Shown here: in pieces, positions 33,691-45,459 of the stretch
How positions within the stretch are numbered: position 1 is the first letter of the stretch
Layout: each line of letters begins with the position of its first letter
Assembly: GCA_036346225.1 (NCBI GenBank)
Contig: JARFIW010001177.1
Location: 466,501 to 530,500, forward strand
DNA: 64,000 bases
Direction of reading: 5' to 3'
Source: Platerodrilus igneus
Taxonomy: Eukaryota > Arthropoda > Insecta > Coleoptera > Lycidae
The notes under the pieces: generated by a model
The model's database searches: none
The model's input: the letters and a program-made list of their open reading frames with translations, nothing else
What the model was told of the DNA's origin: nothing
Made by a program: the position numbers and the translations under genes

Positions 33691-35489
33691 GGTGATGGAC
33701 TTCAACCGCTGTAACGGTTTATTTCTTACCGTTCCAATTTAGGTTAGGTTAGCTCAACTATCTTGAGTAATTTCTGATTTTGCGGTTAGAGCAGTTGAGA
33801 TTGTTTCCAAATGGCGTGATAGAAACGCATCTTAGTAACCTTGTGATGTCTATAGTGAGATGGCCGTTTTGTCAATGTCACAAATAGAGATCTTGACAGC
33901 ATTACTAATTCTCATAAACATCGAAGTAATCTGATCGAGTTTCATGTTTAATGATGAGTTGTATGTAGAAAAGCTGCATAGTCTTTCAGTTCAGTGCAGT
34001 AGTTGCCACTCAATACTTCGGACTAAGTCACAATGCAGCGTATATAGAATGGCTTGTAAGGCTTTTGGGCCTCTTCTTAAATTTGCAGCCAAGGTGTTGA
34101 CTTGGTTTGACGCAGCGTGGAGTGTTCCAGTTAATGGTACAGGCACATGGTTGCCGAATAAATTTAAGATTTATATTAAAGTGGTGATACTGTACTGTAA
34201 CAATACTACGAAGAAATTAGCATGGCGTTTATTAAAATTAGTTACTTCGATCAGTAGTTAATTACGTGGTAAAACTGGTAACACCAACTGGGTGGTTTGG
34301 TTGCTCAAACGATCTGATGAGATTGTAAATTGTAGAGAAGTTTATTGGGAAATTTATGCCGCTTACAACCGGTTTTTATCCTTGGCGAAGCATACCTATT
34401 GTGCCTTATCTGAATCGTCACCGTCTGCCATCACCTGGTAGAATCCGCCGTCGAGCTTGTACTACCGTGGTCCCACCCAGCAACAGCCAAAACCATCCAG
34501 GCGACAATAAAAGTTGGCAGCGGAATTGTTACTGTAAGAGATTTTAACCTTATTAAGTTTGTCTGTTATCGTTTATGTGATCAGCTCCTATAGGACGGGG
34601 GGTTATTAGTAAAAGGGGATAGTTATTCTAGTGGGCATAATAATAAATACTTGAAGAAAATAGTTCAGTAGTCAGGGGATTATATACATAGATTTAAATA
34701 ATCAAATTTATCCTGTTAAATTTTTGCTATATATATGTACACCGTTGTAAAATGGGAGTATTACCCTCCAGGAGCTCAGGCCTTCTTTTTTTATTCAAGT
34801 ACTATTTTATGTTAGTTATTATCAGGAGCCACAAATGTTAGATTTCCACCCATAACCGATGAGGAGAGTGCACGTTCCCAGGGTTTTCTAAAGTTATACT
34901 ACACTTGTCAATTAAAAGCAAACTTTCACTGACTATTTAAAAGGTTTGAGCTGCTTATTATTAATTAGGTTAAGTATAGTGTGAATCTATTAAGGGGATA
35001 AAATGGTGTCTACATTTAAGTGTTGATATGGTACATGGTGTTGTATTGCATATATTCTGGAGCACTAAATCATTCTAATGTAAATATATTAATTGTTTTG
35101 TTGGGGAGTTAGTGTTTATATTTGCGAGTTTGTTTACTGGTGAGTCTGCTGGCAAGTTGTCTTAATTGCAGGAGCTGCCTTGTACGTCCATTGGATTTGT
35201 GGTGCTTTTGTGGGTCCAATCAACTGCAATTAGCGCCGTCATTATATTTCCTTTTAGTGTGCTAGCAACGCTCACGACCCACCCTGTTGCTAGTCCGGAA
35301 ACAGCACCATATTCCGCACCTTTCCTGGCTGGGACTTGATGTCCATATACTCACTTGGCCAGGAGGTACTAAGAATACCTAACCAGTAAGTTTTTTTTTG
35401 TCCACGTTATCTTTACCCCACTAGATACCGCAACATCGCTTATACATTTCAAGCATCTAAAATAAATGCAGAATTAAAATCATATGCCC
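33691..35489. other. Unassigned stretch after BEL/Pao relic
   Basis: Frames at 33944-34261 (105 codons) and 34356-34547 are open but I cannot place them. They may be decayed integrase or C-terminal pieces of the BEL/Pao element. 34560-35489 has no frame of note and no repeat end that I could match. Confidence 0.35.
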
Positions 35490-36033
35490 GTTACATATGC
35501 CCCAAATCAATATATGTATAATTAAATAGAAATTATTAAGAAACTTAAGTTAGATGCAACATTGTAATTCAACGATAAATAAAGAAAAGGATAATGAAAG
35601 TTCACCAGCAAGTTTTGAGAACGGATGTGAATACAATGTATTTCAGACGTAAGTGATACTGCAGGTACAGGTCACAGACGGTTATAAAACCGCCATTATT
35701 AGAATTCAGATCCTTACTTTGTATTGTATAACTTATTAAAGAAATAGGCAGACATGAGCTCTGCAATTCGCACAGAAATGTGAGGGGCAGGGATAACATA
35801 AATACCCCAGGTGCCTCAAGATGGTCAATCAGTCTTGAATCGCACAACTTTTGCATTTTTGGTTGTTCAGGCTATTCGCCTTAATTTAAATTCATTTAAC
35901 AGTAATTTCGACAGAATAATTTTATATTGTTTTGTGAAATTCCAATTGAAATTTCTGATTAAATAAAAATTGTTACAAGAGTTATTGGCAGAAGACTTTT
36001 TAAAAAGGCACCTCCAAAGGTCCAAAACGTAAC

Positions 36034-36051
36034 TGGCGCAATCGTACGGAT
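36034..36051 (+). promoter_or_regulatory. Primer binding site (tRNA-Ser type)
   Basis: TGGCGCAATCGTACGGAT, starting on the last base of the LTR. It closely resembles the tRNA-Ser primer sites used by 17.6/297-type errantiviruses (TGGCGCAGTCG...). Confidence 0.75.
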
Positions 36052-36240
36052 CTAGAAGGTCACTAGGGAACATAAATTCGAAAAACTGGTAGTCTGGAAT
36101 ATCAATTCCCAATCTGGAAGAACAAACAAAATTTTGACAAGGTACAAAATCGACCGAGTCCAAGGGAACAAAACTTGGATAGGGTACAAAATCGACCAAG
36201 CCCAAAAAGAAAAAAAAAGGAAATAAAGGATGAAAATTAT

Positions 36241-36246
36241 GTAAGT
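36241..36246 (+). promoter_or_regulatory. Leader splice donor (errantivirus)
   Basis: GTAAGT in the context ATGAAAATTAT|GTAAGTTCATT. The fragment at 57979 has ATGAAACTAAT|GTAAGTTCATT. The donor, its start codon and the spacing are conserved while surrounding leader bases differ. Confidence 0.65.
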
Positions 36247-36290
36247 TCATTATCCTAACCAATTTATTCTTTTCAAATTATTGATGCTAG

Positions 36291-38085
36291 CTAGTAAGAA
36301 ATTTTTATGTACAGTTTTTTTTATTATTATTATCGCAATTTAGTATTTATACCATTTATAAAAAGAATTTACTTATTTCTAACAAGAAAACTATAAAGAC
36401 GCATTTATATGCACAAGTTATTACAAACTATCACAAACGAAACGATTTATTCATCAAAGTCTGAAAGCTTAATGTATAAATAAAACGCAATTCCTATTAT
36501 AGCAATTATTGCAGAAACAATTTATTCAAAACTTAACTTTCATCAAATTCTATAAATTAAACACTTTAGTGCAACAATTGACGAAAGTGTATAATTGTAG
36601 AAGCATTTTTGTAATTTTGGTAGGAGTAAGAACTCACACTATCACACTACCTGTACAAATGTAGATATTTCACTCAGTTTGTAGCATAATTAAGTTCTAA
36701 AATTAATCACTGAGTACGAGCGAATTCTTACTTTTATTAGAAGGTTCTAGAATGGTACTAGAAATAAGAATTTGATATAACTTATTTTATACATGTATTG
36801 AAATCAAATATTATGCTCAGAATAAATAATAAATATTTACAAAAAGCGTTCAATTAGTTTGTTCAGTAGATTATCTGAATAAATTTGGTAAGTTTGGTAA
36901 AGAACAAACATAGATCAATTTTATTCCTTTATTAAATCCATAAGCACTAGATATTTCATTGACAATAAGTATTGTTTTATCTAGGTTAACATCAATACCA
37001 GATCTGATATTGATTTACAAAGTTTTATGTTCAATGTGCAAGTAAAATTTATAAATAAGAAAGTCTAATTCACTTTATAATTTTTGTTTAAAATAACTAA
37101 ATGTATTATGGACAATGTGGTATAAATAACATATTTGCGTTAAATTTCAATTTCAAGAAATATATTAACATTTAAGTTTTTAACAAAAATAACGTAACCG
37201 TACTGCCATTTTCGACAATTTACGTTTTCATAGGAACTAGGTAATTTAAATTTTGTCAATCGCAGAGTAACAAACAACAGCCTGTCAAGTAATAAAAAGT
37301 AGACTTGCCAACTGATAACAAAAGTCACTTTTATAACTACCAACAACATCCAATAGAGAACAGCTTTGGAACATAAACACCAAAATGGCCAGTAAATTTC
37401 CTCTTGAAAACTTGTTTATCCCAGATGGTAGTTGACCAAACAGCAGGAGATCTTTGACGGTAACAGAACTTATTCCTTGTCAATTTTCAAATAACAGCAT
37501 AACACGACATTCTAGATTCTGTATCTCCAAATTAATACCAAAACGAACAAACGCGTTTAATTCACATAATTATAGAAATTTTACGTATAGCGAAACCAAA
37601 CATTAAGTTATTTTTAAATTTGTTTTTAAGGTAGTTGTTAAATTAGTTTCTACATTAGTTTCTAAATTAGTTGCAAAATCAATGCTGATCAAGTGCGATG
37701 CGAAGATCGCTAATATTCAAAACTTTCCACATCTTAACTGCACGAAATTCTATCAGAAACTGACCAAGAGGGTCTAAATAACCTGTTGTAGAAATTGTAA
37801 AGTTTGCGCTTAATCTAAGGAACGTGGCGCTGGAGGCAAACAAAAAACACTATCAAATTATATTCAATCTTCTTCAAATCTAAACACATTTATTTGAATT
37901 TTTGATAGATGAAATTCCTTAATATGTTAAGGAGAAACAAAATACAAACTGAATGTGTTTGGCTTTATCTATTTCACTTAGATAAACTTTAAATAAATAG
38001 AATAATACAATTATATAAAGTGGGTACTAAAAATATAAGATCTCATTAGTAATTTTTGGGGTTCAGAAAATTAGAACGCTTCACA
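36291..38085. other. Stretch without recognisable gene
   Basis: Very AT-rich; no frame over 70 codons, no element end recognised. Confidence 0.45.
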
Positions 38086-38369
38086 TAATTACGATTAATT
38101 ATTACGTTCAACTTTTAATTATGCATGGTTTTTTATTTTTAACACCTGTTGATACAAGATAAGCGACCGTATGCAGAAATTTCTTATCACATCCGAGATA
38201 TGATGTTTTTCCTTATGCCAGCCGCAGTCCGTTTCAAGTGATTCAAAGAAATACCATTATGGAAATGGTTATAAAACTTCAGTAATATTTACCAGCCAAC
38301 ATTTGCAGAAACGAAGTCTATTCCAGAAGTAAGAAATTCATTTGAGTTGGTAAAATTTTTAAATTATAC
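38086..38369 (+). repeat. Second copy of the 23733-24008 gypsy gag region
   Basis: It matches 23733-24008 over about 275 bases, e.g. AATTATGCATGGTTTTTTAT, CCGTATGCAGAAATTTCTTA and GAGTTGGTAAAATT. It stops just before the zinc-knuckle part begins. No open frame. It shows that the third gypsy family is repeated. Confidence 0.8.
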
Positions 38370-39037
38370 GACACACGGTTTGGTGAGTGTTATTTTCTTT
38401 GTTTAAAGATCCTCCTCATTGTTTTTGTTTCTTCCAAGAAACTAAGTTTATAAAAACTACTTAAAACTAACTAAATAGCTTCGGGTTCTTAGTTTATAAG
38501 AAATGTAAATTATGTCATGATAAAAAGATATAGTTCTGTTTGATTTATACCGAAGTGTGGTTAATGCAAAAGACTAGATTCTATTAATATTTAACAACAT
38601 ACTTATTAAAGCCCATTCGAATTATTACATACAGATAGCGTATTTTGCAATGCTATAGTTCAGATCGATTAGATAAGCAAACTTCTTGCCAACAATGGCT
38701 GTAAGAATTTTAACCACTCCGTCACATTAGTTAGAAAACATATACAATAACTTATTTTCCTATTAATAAAAGGTACTTGATATATTTGTGTAAATATTCT
38801 TAAAAGAATGTAATTTTCATTATTTAAAAGAAGTAATAAAATAGTGTTTTTCATTGCCTGGTCTTGTGAGTTCAGTAAATAGCAATGCTAAAAGTACGAA
38901 AAACACCTGTTCATAAGTTTCCCAGCAAAAGTGTAAGGTTAATGATAAAAAGTGTATGCTAAAAGTGATTAGTAATTTTCCTCCCTCAATGTAGGAGTGA
39001 GTACATGTACACATTCTCTACAACGAAAATATTACAA
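38370..39037. other. Stretch without recognisable gene
   Basis: AT-rich spacer ending at the CTTAAG that precedes the large inverted-repeat element. Confidence 0.4.
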
Positions 39038-39099
39038 CTTAAGAGTGGTAGGATTCGTTGGTCCGATTACAGCGCCACGCCACCGCGCCACCATCTAAT

Positions 39100-39350
39100 T
39101 AGGTTTTATATGTAAATTCCCACTACAAAGTCTTATTTTAAAAGGATTTTCTCTTTGCTCCCTTTGTGGGGGGGGGGGACTTCCTCCTTGCTCCACTCCT
39201 CGTGGTGCAGCGCCATCGCCACCGCCCCACCATCTAACCTAGGTTTTACAAGTAAAGTCCCACTATAAAGTTTTATTTTAAAGGGATTTCTTTCTAGCTA
39301 CCTCCTGGCCCCCTCCTTGCTCGGACGCCCGCCTTCATATCTAACCTAAG
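39100..39350. repeat. Subterminal tandem repeats, left arm
   Basis: Two tandem units of about 135 bp with TAGGTTTTA...AAATTCCCACTA, AAAGTYTTATTTTAAA and a CTCCTTGCTCC...GCGCCAYCGCCAC block. A poly-G run lies at 39168-39178. The mirror image is at 44560-44810. Confidence 0.75.
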
Positions 39351-40132
39351 TAAAAGTTTTCTTCGACTAGCAAACTTTTCCTTAGCGCCATAAAATTTTC
39401 AAGAATTTTTAACATAACTTTTCCACACTTTATTTCTTTTCTATTCACCTGTCATATCTAGATTCACACTAAATTATAACTTTTCTGCAGCTCATACCTA
39501 CAAGAAAATCCAAAAACCTATTCTCAAAACTTTTTATTACAGACAATTTTTTACTAATACAGTTCCAATTTTGTAAACCACATGGGTTTATACTTATTAA
39601 TATTTATTTCTACATAGAGCACTTTTTCCACAGACCAACCGGACCCACGTGTTTCAAATTCCTCTGATTTTGTTCTCATGGTTTAATCCAAACTGGAGTA
39701 CAGAACGGTTTTGAGTTTGTCTGTCTTTAAAATAAATCACCGAGCGAAAGTATATTCTTAGTGCTATTAAATTTATCCATTAGGTTCTCATTTTACGAGC
39801 GCGGTTAATTATTATTTAAAGTCTAATTTGTTTTAAATCAAGAAATCGAATACTTCACTAGATTCAATGATTCACTCATGATCGACTCATTAGTTTGAAC
39901 AATTTGTATCTCATTTATTAAACGCAAACCACTGATAAGCTTATCAACGTTGTCGACTGTCCTCGCTATAATTGCTAATACGAGGTTATTTTTGTAAATT
40001 GTTTGGAAGTGAAATTTCGTTTTCTCTAATAATAGTAATGTTTAATTGTATTTACCGGAATTAAATAATTGCCTTCGGCCTTACTGCTCATTTTGAAAAA
40101 TTGTGGTACAACTTTCCAAGATACTATTAACC

Positions 40133-40370
40133 TTACATGTGATTTTTCAATGCTCCACCCGAAGGTACTACATTGGCCAGGAAGCGGGTTTTTTTACCTG
40201 GCAGATTTTGAAGTTTACCGAACCCTTGCTATTCCAAGCAAGGTAGGGATCCTTAATTGTACGTGACAACACTCACACACGGAACCTCCATTTTGCCTCT
40301 CATCCGAACCAGGGTATATTTTTGTGAAAAATGCTCGCCTAACATTTTTCAAGCAGACCGTGTCGGGATA
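40133..40370 (-). mobile_element. tRNA-SINE, 5'-truncated, with 15-bp target duplication
   Basis: An antisense SINE body (TGCTCCACCCGAAGGTACTA to CCGTGTCGGGA) exactly flanked by AAGATACTATTAACC at 40118-40132 and 40371-40385. The tRNA-like head is missing beyond the B-box edge. Confidence 0.9.
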
Positions 40371-40661
40371 AAGATACTATTAACCACATAATTGCCTAAA
40401 GCAGCAATTATTGTAAGTAAAACATTTTGTTTGGCGCATGCTAATGGGTTATCCATATGCATAAAACAATGACCAAATCCTCCACGGTCCATCCTTAACG
40501 CTTTTAAATTCGGAACGTTAAATTCCTCAATATGATTGTTAATTACTCAATTTTGTAAAACCAGTAATGTATAATTGTATTTACCGGAATTAAAAATTGC
40601 CGTTGGTCTTACTGTTAATTTTGAGAAAATTTCCGTACAACTTTCTAAGATACTATTAACC

Positions 40662-40896
40662 TTACATGTGATTTTCCAATGCTCCACGCAAAGATACTAC
40701 ATTGGCCAGTAAACAAGTTTTTTTACCTGGAAAATCTGAAATTTTGACAAACTCTTGCTGTTCCAATCAAGGTAGGGATCTTTAACGTGCGCAACAACAC
40801 TCACACACGGGACTTCCATTTTACCTCTTAACCGAAAGAAGGTGTATTTTTGTGAAAAATGCGCGCCTAACATTTTTCAAACGGACCGTGTCGGGA
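40662..40896 (-). mobile_element. tRNA-SINE, second copy in left arm
   Basis: The same SINE at the same site in the second tandem unit. The left duplication AAGATACTATTAACC (40647-40661) is intact, while the right flank has decayed. Confidence 0.85.
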
Positions 40897-41440
40897 CTCG
40901 ATAGATTCAATTAATCGCATAATCGCCTAAGGTAGCAATTATCGTAAGTAAAACATTTTGTTTGGCGCATGCTTAATGTTATCCATATGCATAAGACAAT
41001 TACCAAATTCTCCACGGTCCGTCCTTAACGTTTTCAAATTCGGAACGTTAAATTCCTCAATATGAGTGTTGATTACTCAATTTTGTAAAACCATTTAATT
41101 AAATGAATTAGATCAATATAAAAAATTTATTTAAAAAGATACTCTAGAACCATTTTAGATAAAGAATCAAATTAATATAAAAATTCAAAAAATAGTATTC
41201 TTTAAAATACTGAGTGGCGCAGTTGAAAATTTTTCGAATGCATTAAACAATAGTTAGATGAACCATCTTTTCGTAACTGCTTCAAATTTGCAATACCAAA
41301 CTGTTCAAGATTCACAACCTTGTTAGCTGGAAAGTAGCGGGTGATGACGTTTTTTCTTTAACAACCCTTTTACATACACGGTTCCATGTTCAGGTACTAT
41401 TTCTTGCAAAAATAAACTTAAACGTTGAGCTGATAATTCA

Positions 41441-42419
41441 TTGGTCGCAGAGATGTCGAAGTCTAACCCGTGTAGGTGATTTTTACAAATATCGTTATGC
41501 CTTTAGAAATCCTCATCCAAGTTTTTACTTCTTAACGGCATATGCAGAATTTCTTGCCATAACTCGTCCGTTCCAACATTCAGTACAGCTATTTCTTTCA
41601 CAAAAAATCGCTTGACTTGTACTGGAAGCCCTGGATATCCAAAACATAACTCGTTCGTTCCAACTTTCAGTACAGCTATTTCTTTCACAAAAATAGCTTG
41701 ACTTGTACTGAAAGCCCTGGCTATCCAAAACATACATGTTTCCCTGTTAAAAATTTGATGTAAATTTACCTAGCGCATAGGTGGTCTTACTTACTAATTT
41801 GTCGCTACCTAACGGTATTCTTACATCACTTGTAACGTCAACACCAGAAAAATCTATCTTTAACTTGTAATTTTGATCAACTCGACGATACTTTGACAAC
41901 TAATGCTCTGGAACATGGCACATGGCTGCCTTGCCTTTTATGATGAAAAATGGTGTCAAATATTTCAGGGGAGTTTAGGAGAAATATTTAACCATTTCGG
42001 GTCATACCATGAAGATGTATTTATTGTTCAAGGCAATAAAATATCCGTACTCGCAAAGTTTTGGAATATTCTTATTAGATGTTTTAACAGTTATTTTATT
42101 TTAATAATATTAAAAACGGTTACAAATGAGCATGATGAATATATGGTATATATAGTATTAAGGAAGCTTGGAACGAATACTCGACTTAATTATGAGTAAG
42201 TATATTAAAAAGTTTATTTGAAGTGCTATATCCATATTTTTAGTATTGTGATGTGTGCGAATATAAATTCTTTTTCCCATAGAATACAAGTGCTGTCCAC
42301 AGAGACTGATATTGTCGATTTAATTAATAGTTTACAGTGCGCCATTACGAATTCGAGGTAGCTGGAAATGGTTTCGTCGACAGACGGGAGCATAGAAATA
42401 GTAATAACTATACTCACCT
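41441..42419. other. Core of the inverted-repeat element
   Basis: The unique core between the arms. On the minus strand a duplicated stretch (41560-41650 and 41655-41740; both with CTATTTCTTTCACAAAAA) encodes SQAIFVKEIAVLKVGTNEL twice. On the plus strand 41903-42199 is a 98-codon frame of unknown type. No recognisable transposition protein. Confidence 0.5.
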
Positions 42420-42771
42420 CAACGTTAAAGTTTATTTTTGCAATAAACAGTACCTGTACATGGGACCGTTTATGTAAAGGGATTGTTAAAAAAAAACGTC
42501 ATCACCCGCTACCTTCCAGCTAACGAAGTTGTTAATCATGAACAGTTTGGTATTGCAAATTTGAAGCATTTACGAAATAGTCAATCTAACCATTGTTTAT
42601 TGCATTCGAAAGACTTTCTTAACTGCGCCAAGAACGTTTGTATTTTAAAGAGTACTATTTTTTGAATTTTTATATTAATCTGATTCTTAATATAAAATGG
42701 TTTCATAGGATCTTTTTAAATAAATCTTTTATATTGATCTGATTCATTTAATTAAATGGTTTTACAAAATT

Positions 42772-42776
42772 GAGTA
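42772..42776. repeat. 5-bp target duplication of solo LTR, left copy
   Basis: GAGTA here and at 43336-43340. The uninterrupted left arm has it once. Confidence 0.85.
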
Positions 42777-43335
42777 TGTACATACCTATGAGGTTGTAGC
42801 TAGAATATAGCAAGTTACATACCTGGAGATATTATCGAAGGACGAAATTTGCTGGTCCAACGATTGATAACCAACGACCTTGTGGACTGTATGTATAAGA
42901 TGTGTTAGTGCTTCCTCTGCAAGCCGAGACGAAATATCCATTGACCGACAAGTTTGGTTATAACTTACAAAGTTCGCACTATTATGGCCATAAATAGCAC
43001 TTGTGTAATTACACCCTTCATTCCAAACACTACACGAATATTAATGTTTTACATAACGAACCATAAACGAGCTTCGAAAACATACCGAATTATATGTTGC
43101 GTTAATAACGTCTTCACGTTTCGAACGATTAACTACGACTCTCGTTCTTACACTCTATTTAGGGGTGCAGGCAGGTCAAAACAAGTTTCTACCGGTTCGA
43201 ACCTGATCACGCGTAACCTTCGTGATAAAAGGAGTGAGGTATTCAGGATGCATATTTCCAATGTCTACATTAATAGGATACAGGAGCGAGTCGTCTTCAA
43301 ATTAAACTTAATAAAATAATAAAAAAGACCGAACA
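42777..43335. mobile_element. Solo LTR (559 bp) inserted in the right arm
   Basis: It starts TGTACATACC, ends GACCGAACA (TG...CA), and is flanked by GAGTA on both sides. The complementary left-arm sequence near 41070 reads straight through with a single GAGTA, proving the insertion. AATAAAATAATAAAAA near the right end could be its polyadenylation signal. A 5-bp duplication with TG...CA fits BEL/Pao or Ty3/gypsy elements. No other copy was seen in the window. Confidence 0.88.
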
Positions 43336-43513
43336 GAGTAATTAACACTCATATTGAGGAATTTAACGTTCCGAATTTGAAAACTTTAAGGATGGACCGT
43401 GGAGGATTTGGTCATTGCTTTATGCATATGAATAACCAATTAGCATGCGCCAAACAAAATGTTTTACTTACGATAATTGCTGCCTTGGGCAATTATGTGG
43501 TTAATAGTATCTT

Positions 43514-43747
43514 TATCCCAACACGGTCCGCTTGAAAAATGTTAGGCGAGCATTTTCACAAAAATATACCCTCGTTCGAATGTGAGGCAAAATGGAGGTC
43601 CCGTGTGGAGTGTTGTAACGTACGGTAAGGATCCCTACCTTGCTTGAAATAGCAAGGGTTCGGCAAACTTCAAAATTTTTCAGGCAAAAAAACCCCTTCC
43701 TGGCCAATGTAGTACCTTCGGGTAGAGCATTGGAAAATCACATGTAA
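43514..43747 (+). mobile_element. tRNA-SINE in right arm, 5'-truncated
   Basis: The mirror copy of 40133-40370, flanked by GGTTAATAGTATCTT at 43499-43513 and 43748-43762, the complement of the left-arm duplication. Same truncation point, so one insertion predates the arm duplication. Confidence 0.88.
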
Positions 43748-44843
43748 GGTTAATAGTATCTTGGAAAGTTGTACCGAAATCTTTTAAAATGAGCAGTAAG
43801 CCGACTGCAATTTTTAATTCAGATAAATACAATTAAACATTACTAGTATTATGGAAAACAAAATTTCATTTCCAAACAATTTACAAAAATGACCTCGTAT
43901 TAGCAATTATAGCGAAGACAGTCGACAACGTTGATAAGCTTATCAGTGGTTTGCGTTTAACAAATGAGATACAAATTGTTTAAACTAATGAGTCGGCCAT
44001 GAGTGTATCATTGAATCTAGTCAAAAATTCCATTTCTTTATTTAAAACAAATTAGACTTTAAATAATAATTAACCGCGCTCGTAAAATAAGAAGATTAAT
44101 AGTTAAATTTAATAACGCTGAGCACATACTTTCGCTTGGTGATTCATTTTAAAGACAGACAAACTCAAAACTGTTCTGTACCCCAGTTTGGATTAAACCA
44201 TGAGAACAAAATCAGAGGAATTTGAAACACGTGGAAGAAGTGCTCTATTTAGAAATAAATATTAATAAGCGTAAAGGAGCGTGAGGAGTTCCAGTTTAAG
44301 AACAAAAATTGTGAATATGTATTTAGAAATGTGGTTTACAAAATTTAAACTATTAGTAACAAATTGTCTGTAATAAAAAGTTTTAAGAATGGGTTTTTAG
44401 ATTTTTTTTAGGTATGAGCTGCAAGAAAGTTGTAAATTATCGTGAATCTGCATATAAGACAGGTGAATAGAAAAGAAAAAAAATGAAGAGTGTAAAAGTT
44501 CTATCTTGGAAGTCCTAAGGCGCTAAACAAAAGTTTCCTACTCGAAGAAAATTCTTACCTAGGTTAGATGTGAATGCGGACGTCCGAGCAAGGAGAGCGC
44601 AAGGAGGGAGCAAGGAGGATATCCCATTAAAATAAGACTTTATAGTGGGAATTTACATGCAAAACCTAGGTTAGATGGTGGCTCGGTGTCGGTGGCGCTG
44701 CACCATAAGGAGGGGAGCAAGGAGAAAATCCATTTAAAATAAGACTTTATAGTGGGAATTTACATGTAAAAACCTAGGTTAAATGGTGGCTCAGTGGCGT
44801 CGCGCTGTCCTCGTACCATCTATCTAATCCTACTACTCTTAAG

Positions 44844-45459
44844 CATTTGTGCTTAGATCAGTTAATTACTGTTTAGTTCCTACACTTTCTAGACGGTATT
44901 CTTGGTAGTGACGCTTAAGGGCAATCCGTAGCGAACCCTCTGTTCTCGTCAGACTCTGGTGAAGTTAGAGTTTAGAGATAGTCCGAAAGTCTCCTTAAAA
45001 TCCCTTATTGCGGATTAAAAATTTCATCTCTATTGGTTTATGACTTTAGGAAAGGGTGCGTTTGTTAACCCCAAAATTTCGTATTGCATACGTACCAAAA
45101 CATTCTTTCGAAAAAGAAAAAATGTTACACCAGTTTCTCGATGGCTAAATTACTTACATATTATCATAAAACACATCAAACGTTTTCTTTATTTAATTTG
45201 GATATACAAACCCTTCTTCATTTCAATTCTGATGTCCTGATAGTTCAGATGAGTTGAAAGAAAGCGTAAGATTTGTTATGATAGTTTATAACAATCGTTT
45301 ACTATAGAATATCACCATATTTTACTACATACTCTACTGTTTAAAATAACTGGGGTGTTTCCAGGCAGATTTGTACGTTATAGAAGCTTCGCGGCTTTCT
45401 TTGTACACGATAAAAGAATATAAAGCTTGTTTCCTTTGTTGTCGCTTTGCCAATTCTTT
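44844..45459. other. Stretch without recognisable gene
   Basis: It separates the inverted-repeat element from a BEL/Pao gag relic. It may include the latter's LTR, but no ends are recognisable. Confidence 0.35.

Larger units (their letters stand above)
35490..36290 (+). mobile_element. Errantivirus 5' end fragment: LTR, primer site, leader
   Basis: An LTR of about 545 bp (35490-36034), its start decayed to CGTTACATATGCC and its end ACGTAACT intact, is followed by primer site TGGCGCAATCGTACGGATC (36034 onward) and about 240 bp of leader. The leader includes a repeated GGTACAAAATCGACC motif and ends with a GTAAGT donor at 36241. Homology to the LTR of copies 1 and 2 and to 57189-58012 is clear. 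It breaks off soon after the donor; no gag follows. Confidence 0.85.
40020..41095. repeat. Tandem duplication (~535 bp x 2) within the left arm
   Basis: 40020-40560 and 40561-41095 are two copies of one unit (TTTAATTGTATTTACCGG ... AATTACTCAATTTTGTAAAACC), each with a SINE at the same position. The right arm has a single unit (about 43340-43870). Confidence 0.8.
39044..44837. mobile_element. 5.8-kb foldback-like element with ~2.4-kb inverted arms
   Basis: The ends AGTGGTAGGATT (39044) and AATCCTACTACT (to 44837) are inverted repeats, both flanked by CTTAAG (39038-39043 and 44838-44843). The left arm (to about 41440) and right arm (about 42420-44837) are complementary along their length, apart from a tandem duplication in the left arm and a solo LTR in the right. 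The core of about 1 kb has only short frames. A 6-bp duplication and AGT ends would suit a Polinton/Maverick derivative. A TTAA duplication (piggyBac type) is the alternative reading of the same bases. No transposase, polymerase or integrase is recognised. Confidence 0.75.

Noticed and set aside
34356..34547. Possible BEL/Pao integrase tail
   Set aside because: Composition is suggestive but none of the expected motifs (GPxLxWxxGRV-like tail) can be read in any frame.
41503..41737. Two overlapping 70-76 codon frames as a candidate gene
   Set aside because: They are alternative frames through a simple two-copy duplication in the palindrome core. Kept only as a finding, not as a gene.
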